DNA of 64,000 bases from Rotaria sordida (lineage: Eukaryota > Rotifera > Eurotatoria > Philodinida > Philodinidae), in the NCBI GenBank assembly GCA_905250125.1, contig CAJNOL010000013.1, positions 62,001 to 126,000 on the forward strand, in the 5' to 3' direction. The notes below the pieces were generated by a model, which was not told the DNA's origin, made no database searches, and saw nothing but the letters and a program-made list of their open reading frames with translations. This document shows, piece after piece, positions 56,777 through 64,000 of the stretch; within the stretch, counting starts at the first letter, position 1; every line of letters begins with the position of its first letter. The position numbers and the translations under genes are program-made.

Positions 56777-57529
56777 ATGCAACTATTATCATATTCAATA
56801 TTTCTTATTGTTATTTTATGTACTTTTTCATTAGTACAATCAAAAACGCCTGTTGATGAACAACATTGTGAAGGTAAAAATATTAAAGAAAAAAAAAACA
56901 AATTTCATATTAATTCTTAATTTTGATTTTATTTTTTGTTAGTTTGTATAAAAACTATGAATGCATTTGCTGATAGTTTAACTGATGAAGAAAAATCAAG
57001 TGTGGAAAAAATTGAAAAAGCATTAAAAAAATATTGTAGTCAAGTTAAAGTGGATTCAAAAGAACATCGATTGGTAAATAAAAGTTTGCTTTTTCTTTTA
57101 TTTTAAAATCAATCAATAAATTCTATTTAGTGTTATTATATTGGAGCATTAGAAACATCAGCTACATATGCAATTGCTGATTTATCTAAACCACTTTCAT
57201 GGGGTATACCAGTAGAAAAAATTTGTCGTGAAAGACTTTCAAAAACTAATCCGCAAATATGTGATTTAAAATATGGTAAATATCAATATTTGTTGTTCTT
57301 TTATTTATTTATTGAAATTTGATTTTTTTTTTATTTTATTTTAGAAAAACAAATTGATGTAAATGCCGTAGATATAAATAAACTTAAAGTTAAAGATTTA
57401 AAAAAGATTTTAACAGATTGGGGTGAAGCTGCTGATTTTATTGAAAAATCAGAATTTATTAAACGTATTAATGAAGTTAAAGATAAATATGTCAAATTAA
57501 CAACAGATAAAGATAAAAAAGATTTGTGA
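56777..57529 (+). CDS. MANF: MANF/CDNF-like ER-resident neurotrophic factor (ARMET family)
   Basis: Small ER-stress protein that binds BiP/GRP78 and can be secreted. Four exons: 56777-56873, 56943-57073, 57131-57275, 57345-57529; 185 aa. Signal peptide about residues 1-22 ([20 protein letters not shown]). N-terminal saposin-like domain with six cysteines C31, C34 (HCEVC), C64, C77 (CYYIGA), C108 (EKICRE), C120 (QICDLKYEKQID). C-terminal SAP-like domain from [20 protein letters not shown]. The C-terminal CXXC (CKGC in vertebrates) is replaced: after DWGE comes [11 protein letters not shown], without cysteine. Ends KDKKDL, a KDEL-like retention signal. The start at MQLL was chosen because it opens directly on the signal peptide. 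Six-Cys pattern and length make the family call firm. Confidence 0.95.
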
Positions 57530-60464
57530 TAGTCAATACTTTGTTATGTTTATGTCACCTATCTTCTTATTTCTATTTCCTGTCTAGTTTTTTGTTTATG
57601 ACATGTTTATATACGAATGAACAAACCTCGTTTCGTTGTGTTTTTTTTGTATTATTTCCAAATTACCTGAAACAAAAAGTCAAATCATGGTTATTTTAAT
57701 GATCTTGATTGCGTTCACTCGTCCTTTGTTTTTTTTAAATATATTCTTGGACACATTCAACTTTTATTAAATTTTGCAATGATTCTCAAAAGCTTTTGTT
57801 TCATTAAATGTTGCTATCAATTGCTTGAATTTATATGAATGTATTGATTTGAACTTTAGTCAAATTGAAAAAATTCAAATCTCAAATTCGATTAATAAAA
57901 ACAAAAAAAGAAACATGTGTCATTTTTTTTTAATTAAATGCTTTATTATACTGTCTCATGATTGCCCAATGAAGATATAAAAAGGAAAAAGTACGTTATA
58001 TAGAGTTAACAAAAGAGAGCAACTACATAAAAAATAGTACAAGATAGGTCCAATCGTGAACGTAGAAAACAAATAAATAACTATAAAATCATCGAAAGGG
58101 AAACCAAAGCTCAAATGCATATCCGCTGCCTTAATATTTATCACATGCACATCACTTCTAAGAGATCGATAAAAAGTCCAATGATGAGATAAACTCAACA
58201 TATCTAGGTTAGATATGTACAGAATCGAAAAATAAAACTTTACCGAGACTAAAACACAAGTTTATAGTAACGTATTCTATATTTTAAGTAAATTGTCTTA
58301 TAAATCATATGAATTAGAACAAAAATTCAAGAGAGATGAGCCAAAAAACGTGCTAGTTGTCAACTAAATACATAAAAAAGAAAATGAATATTGAAGAATT
58401 ATGTTAGATGTGATATAAAGAAATTATCGAGAGCGGAACTAATAAAACTTGGTCACGCACATCTCTAATCTAAACTTGTTATATAAACTCTTTCAAAATG
58501 TTTTTCAATAAAGATATAAATCATCGAATAGAATATATTCACCTGTAATAGAAAAAACTTTCTAAAGTTTTTCTCAGCGAAAATCACTTATTTTCTTTTA
58601 TTGAAAAAAACAATAATTATAGAATAAAAAAAACCATATCTTGCACCTTCTCGCTTTTAAAAACTTGTATATGCACTTACTTACCTTTTTGGAAAATTTC
58701 TTTTGTTCCTTTCTCACACTCTTGTTTTCGCCACATGCTTCCTACAGCTAGCATACAATAAACTAATTTTTTTCTCACTTCAAGTTTTCCAGTTTAGCCA
58801 TGTACAATTAATAAATCTAATAGAAGAAGTTAAATCTGATTCGAAATAATCATAAATCATAAGTTTCTATTCAATTAAATAAAATTTCTTGATTTACATA
58901 AATTTAAAACTATGAATAGCATAACAAAACAAAAATAACCTATAATACTTAAATTTTTATAAAAATCTATATATTTGTATATGTTCAATCATAATCTAAA
59001 ATCAATATTGCAATATAAACTTAACAGAAGTAATATCAAGATATTGTTGCTAATGGTTGGAATCTCTCATATTCAGTCGATATTTTGTTATGGTGTTACA
59101 ATAGAATATCTTATATATTTCAACATGGAATTACTACGATGTTTTTTTTTTCTTGGCATTATTTACAAAAACAATTTAATTTTAAAATTTACAATATAAT
59201 ACCCACAAATGATTGTTCAATATATAAAAATCCTTGATTTAATATTGTCAAATGACGAATACATTTGTTACTTGTCTCACTAAAGAAATTTGCAATATCA
59301 TTCAATGTATTTTATTTGTTGAGAATTTTATATTAATTTTCTTTTATGATGAAATTTTTCACTCTTACCATTTAGAATAATTTCTATGAAATAAGAAAAA
59401 TGAATAATGTGTCATTGTTTCACACATTTTCTGATATTGTAAGTACTGTCAATAGTTTCTATTTATAATTTACAACGTTTACTTAACTGAAAGTGTCTGC
59501 CATTTGGCAGTTTCTATTTTTACCGAATGGTCACAGTAGGTGGCCTAGTAAGTGAGAATCTTTAGCTCTTCTGCCTAAAGCATTGCGCTAGACAGATGAA
59601 CAGGAAAGAGAAGAAAAAGAAAAAGAAAACGCTTGTGGCAATCGCTCAATTAATGCAACTTGTTCGTCGCGGCATTGTCATCTGAGAATCGATGGTCAGT
59701 CGGTAGCACCCTAACGAGCACAAAATCTGCTCGAATAATTCAACGAACATGAACATCAGTATATCATTCTTTTCTTTAGAAATAAACTATTCTTTTACAT
59801 CTTTCTTTCTTCGTTGTTGTTCCTAAAAACAAGTTTCTACTCTATTTCTATTCTATCAACCAATAATAACTAGTCTTTCTCATTCAATAATTTTCTATTG
59901 GATGACTAAATAAAAGAAAAAAAAAAAGAAGAAGAAGACGATGATGATGAAGAAGCAACCAAACTAGAGAGACGAAGAAAAAAAAAGAAAGAAAAAATGC
60001 ATCGATTCTCAAGAGCCTTGTGAGCTATGCCGTTCGTGAGTATAAGTGAGTGGGAACAACATTAGCTTAATGGAAGTAAATTTCATTCGTTAGCTGAAGC
60101 TCTTGCGACTTCTCTTCTTTCCCTAACGAAGTTGTCTCCTTCGTTTCGCATTCGAGTAGTCATCGGACATATAGTTTATAGATTTTATCTGCCTTCGTCA
60201 ATTATTTATTACTCTTCTTCTATCCAATATAATAAGTATAAGTGTTGATTTGTCGTCTAACAAAATTAGTCACCTCAAATTAAGAGTCTTAAGAAGAAAA
60301 AAAAACTCTAACTCTATAATGATTATTATATAAGAAGAAAGAGAAAGAGAAACGAGCAAATCATATTTCAACCACTCATTCACTTTTCTCTTTACTAAGA
60401 TAATAATCATTATCAATGAATAACAAATAATTCAATTTAGACCAACCATATATACACAAGCAAA
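57530..60464. other. Intergenic DNA upstream of the first homeobox gene
   Basis: 2.9 kb. MANF 3' UTR at the left; the right part, especially 59550-60460, has A/G-rich stretches and probably contains the homeobox promoter and 5' UTR. No coding homology recognised. Confidence 0.55.
57894..57899 (+). terminator. Possible polyadenylation signal of the MANF-like gene
   Basis: AATAAA about 365 bp past the stop codon. Inferred. Confidence 0.35.
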
Positions 60465-62099
60465 ATGTCAACATTAACCAATAATACTAGAAATCGAATC
60501 TCATCTTCATCAAATAATACAAATTTTTCTCAACCATCATCATCATCAACATTTATTAATAATAATGAAAATCCTAATACAACAAATGATACTGATATAT
60601 CATCATCAACAACATCAACATCAACATCAACTACACTTGGTTTAACAGCAATGGGTTTAGCTGCTGTTACAGCTAATAATATATCATCAAATTCATCTAG
60701 TACAGAATGTGATTCAAAACGTAATGTATCATCAAAACTTGATGATCATTATACTAGTTTTTATGCTCTAAATCGAACATTACCGCCACCACCACCTACA
60801 TCAGGAACATCTCCATTTAATATTATTAATCAATCATCAAATAATAATTTACAATTTGTTACTAATCCAACAGGTTGACTTTTTTTATATCAAATTTTTT
60901 ATCGAAGAAAAACAAAATATTTAATAATATTTTCGTTGTTTTTTTTTTTTATACATAGGTCATTCTGATAGTGGTGCATTTAAAAAAATAAAACATGAAT
61001 CTCTTTTATTAAATACTCATCCATATCATCAACTTCAACCATATAATCCTCATTATCATCAAATATCTTCTCTTTCATCTAATAATACAAATAATCTTTC
61101 TCCAACACATTCATCAAATTCAAGTCAATCATCACATCATTCATTATCAAATCCTGCTAGTCAATGTCCAACACCAGCACGACGTCGACATCGAACAACA
61201 TTTACACAAGAACAATTAGCTGAACTTGAATCAGCATTTGGAAAAAGTCATTATCCAGATATATATTGTCGAGAAGAATTAGCACGAGTTACAAAATTAA
61301 ATGAAGCTCGTATTCAGGTTTGTGATGATCAACGACAACAACAACAAAAAAAAAAAAACCTATATTCAACATCTTGTCATATGATTGACAAGCATAAGAG
61401 GAAATGTCGGATGAAGCATCGAACATAGACAGACCGAAGCGAATACTCCTCGCGCTTATATACATAGTCTAATAATTGAATCATGCAGGCACACTCCGTT
61501 GTCGCGTAAGAATAGATTTCTAATGAGTATGTGCAGTCGAGCGACAAGAAACTACATCAATACACGAGAGAAAAAGACAAGGCGTCTTGTCGATTAGCCC
61601 GTGCATTGACAATTGAATGGGTTTGATTGAAAAAAAAATAGACAAGCAAAATTTTATGATAGGTTGTTTTTTTTTAAAAAAAAAAAGGTTTGGTTTCAAA
61701 ATCGAAGAGCTAAATATCGAAAACAAGAAAAACAATTACAAAAAGCTTTATCACCGGTTCTTTCACCATGTAATGCAATGATGAGAAATTTTTATCAAAC
61801 ATCTACTGGAAGACCTTATCAATATGCAACAACAGGAACATCAACTGGAACAAATAATGTTGTATCGAATCAAATTCGTTATCCACCAACGGCTGTTGCT
61901 TATTCACAGTTTTCACCACTTGCAGCTGCCGGTATTCGACAGGTTCGACTTTTTTTTTTTTTTTGAAATAAAAATTTTATAATGTTTTGTTTTTTTGTTC
62001 TAGGACAACCCATTACCTTTTCAAGATACTGATTGGTATAATAAAAGTTTATCATCATTTCGTGTCGATCATACATCAATGCTTCACTATCCAGCTTGA
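60465..62099 (+). CDS. Paired-like homeobox transcription factor (Prop/UNC-42 type), copy 1
   Basis: Nuclear DNA-binding regulator. Exons: 60465-60873, 60959-61317, 61688-61942, 62004-62099; 1119 nt, 372 aa. The N-terminal 205 residues are Ser/Asn/Thr-rich with LPPPPPTSG near 106-114. Homeodomain about residues 211-271: [59 protein letters not shown]. It has Q50 (WFQ) and the paired-class RTTF and HYPD signatures; no paired box is present. The intron between ARIQ and VWFQ is the conserved paired-like position. The block just after the homeodomain ([18 protein letters not shown]) resembles invertebrate Prop-type proteins, from memory rather than search. Possible roles are neuronal or neuroendocrine identity. 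A tandem paralogue follows 1.07 kb downstream. Confidence 0.93.
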
Positions 62100-63170
62100 A
62101 CAGTGTGCGCGCGTGTGTGTGTCTTACCTTTTTACAGTGAAAATATTCCCTTTTTTTTTTGTTTGTATGTATGTGCCATTTTGATCTATGAATAAAATAG
62201 AATAAAAAAAGCAAAGAGATAAAAAAAAGCTAAGAGATTTTTTGTTTCTTTTTTTTTTCCTCTTGTTCTGACTTAGTTAATTTTGTTGTTATAATAAGAA
62301 GTAATTTAATATTAACTCTTACTTAAAATAACTGTGAATTATTACAATCTTGAAGTCACGATTTAGTTGTGATTATATTAGTTTTGTTGAATAGATCAAA
62401 GACTACATGGTATCGTATCTTTAGTACTCTATATTCTCAGTTAAAAAAAAAACCATTACAAATAGTGTGAACATATTTTCTTCTACTGTCTTGGCACTTG
62501 CCAATGTGTATGCAAGTTGAATAAGAGTAATCAAATTTTTGAGACAGTTCAAAAATCTAATTTTGTTTCACTACATTCTTTTTATAGACAGAAAGCAAAA
62601 GAAGGAGAAAAAAAAGCTATAAATAAATGAAGAAAACACAAAGTATGTAGAAACGGTTGAGTACTTTTACTGATACTCTATATTTATCTAAATTCAATCT
62701 AATATGTATGAATTTATTTCCTTTCGATTAGTTTTGTCAAATAAATAATTAAAAAACATTCGTATCAGCTTTTGTTTTTTAATTTTTAAACATTATTCTT
62801 TGAATATATAATTGTCTACCGTTTCTCTTTCTGACAAACTAACAATCGGCAGTTGATTGTCTCCTTTTTCTATATATATATATCTATGTGGAAGAATGTA
62901 GGATCAAAATGATGAATGAAACATCTCGCCGATTGGTTGTTGATCATCTTGTTGAATAGAGCACATCTTCTAAACAACCATTCATCTTTTTTTTTTCTTC
63001 ATTTCTTTTTTCTTCTTGTCACTTCTCGTTTCTACTCTACGCAACTTTATTTTTCCATTCTACTCATTCAACGACAAATACTTGAGTGGTCTGACCGATA
63101 CAAAAGAAGCCGATCTTATTGAAAGATAAATCAAATACAATAAAAAGAAAAAAAGAAGAAACCAAATAGA
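62100..63170. other. Spacer between the two homeobox genes
   Basis: 3' UTR of copy 1 plus the presumed promoter of copy 2. Contains a short (TA)n run near 62872-62882. No gene recognised. Confidence 0.6.
62191..62196 (+). terminator. Possible polyadenylation signal of homeobox copy 1
   Basis: AATAAA 92 bp after the stop, followed by another AATAAA and an A-rich stretch. Confidence 0.5.
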
Positions 63171-64000
63171 ATGTTAGAAAATAGCAACTATACTATCACA
63201 TCATGTAAGAAAGATTATTTTTTTCTTTTATTAATTATTAAGAAAAAAAAAATATGTATATTTTTTAGTAAATACTGGTGCATTTAAACGTGCAAAACAA
63301 AATGATGGTACAATATTAAATCATTCATTTACATCATCTCTACCTCATTCTCAAGAACAACAACAACAACGTAATCATTCATCAGCTCGTCGTCGACATC
63401 GAACAACATTTACACAAGAACAACTTAATGAACTTGAATTATCATTTGCTAAAGGGCATTATCCTGATATATATTTACGTGAAGAATTGGCACGAGCAAC
63501 GAAATTAAATGAAGCACGTATACAGGTAATTATTAAGATATTTTCACTATAAAGAAAAATCTATTTATCATTATCCCTTGAGATAGACATGAAAAATTTT
63601 GTACATATAAATTCCATTTACAAGCGATTTTCCACTTGAATCATATGCCGTCTGTTATGGTAACACGGTTCATTTGATGGTACAATTTCCAGATTGAATA
63701 TAGCTTGTTTCACACATCCGGATATATATATTCTCTTTACATTCTTTCACTTTTTTTTTTCTTTTCTGAGATCAAGACGTGTCATTTTGAACAACTGTTC
63801 AGAAATCGACAAATAAAACTTGGACATATGGACTTTTCCTTTTGAATAGTGTCATTTTGTATGTTCTTGTAATATAACCTTCTTCCACATGTCATATTGA
63901 ATTATATTTATGCATCAATGATTATTGATAAAAGAAAAATTTTTCATTTTTTTTTTTTTTTTTGAAGGTATGGTTTCAAAATCGACGAGCAAAAGCTCGT
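63171..64000 (+). CDS. Paired-like homeobox transcription factor, tandem copy 2 (3' truncated by the window)
   Basis: Exons: 63171-63204 ([11 protein letters not shown]; short, inferred from ATG, phase-1 GTAAGA donor), 63269-63525, 63968-64000 and beyond the window. Exon 2 starts like that of copy 1 ([10 protein letters not shown] versus [10 protein letters not shown]), then a short Gln/His/Ser linker and the homeodomain [54 protein letters not shown]. Same Q50, same intron position. The pre-homeodomain part is much shorter than in copy 1. Copy 1 has RAKYRK where this has RAKAR, so they have begun to diverge in the recognition helix tail. If the short exon 1 is wrong, the real start lies elsewhere in 62100-63270. 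Confidence 0.88.

Overview
This is eukaryotic, intron-rich animal DNA: AT-rich, with mostly short GT..AG introns of about 50-70 bp, A/T-ending codons, Asn/Gln/Ser homopolymer runs and animal-specific families (R7 RGS, Ena/VASP, Rap1GAP, paired-like homeobox, MANF). It is not bacterial, so there are no operons, RBSs or CRISPR arrays. Compact exons, many small palindromic elements and a short TGTGGG-like tract suggest a rotifer-like (possibly bdelloid) invertebrate. That is an inference; no species can be proved from the sequence alone.

Layout. 1-5719 (-): DNA topoisomerase II, open at the left edge and interrupted by a 10-N assembly gap that hides coding sequence. 9949-18602 (+): Rap1GAP, with three phase-compatible candidate first exons. 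25046-26038 (-): two tandem intronless DPY30-domain genes. 31080-34429 (-): R7-type RGS protein (DEP-GGL-RGS), 12 exons, 508 aa. 35046-36320 (-): single-exon Ena/VASP protein. 39573-45870 (+): canonical nuclear poly(A) polymerase, 4 exons, 643 aa. 49211-53790 (-): PTPDC1-like dual-specificity phosphatase, 11 exons, 623 aa. 56777-57529 (+): MANF/CDNF-like ER protein, 185 aa, lacking the C-terminal CXXC. 60465-62099 (+): paired-like (Prop/UNC-42-type) homeobox gene. 63171-64000 (+): a second, tandem homeobox gene of the same type, cut off by the window edge. Where stated, exon joins were worked out by hand from splice sites and reading phase; full-length models sum to whole codons.

The genes belong to unrelated pathways: DNA topology, small-GTPase and G-protein signalling, actin dynamics, chromatin methylation, mRNA polyadenylation, ER proteostasis and neural/endocrine transcription. 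Two local duplications stand out, DPY30 x2 and homeobox x2.

The least expected content is non-coding. From about 28.9 to 56.1 kb there is a dense set of long-armed inverted repeats (fold-back/MITE-like elements, 0.2-1.4 kb). Several lie inside introns of the poly(A) polymerase and PTPDC1 genes. Two carry TA target duplications with mariner-like ends, and two are copies of one family 3 kb apart. A 0.22-kb G-rich element at 48.25-48.47 kb is flanked by a 9-bp direct repeat and sits inside an otherwise open frame. A Helitron-like 3' end (hairpin plus CTAG) lies at 26.68-26.71 kb.
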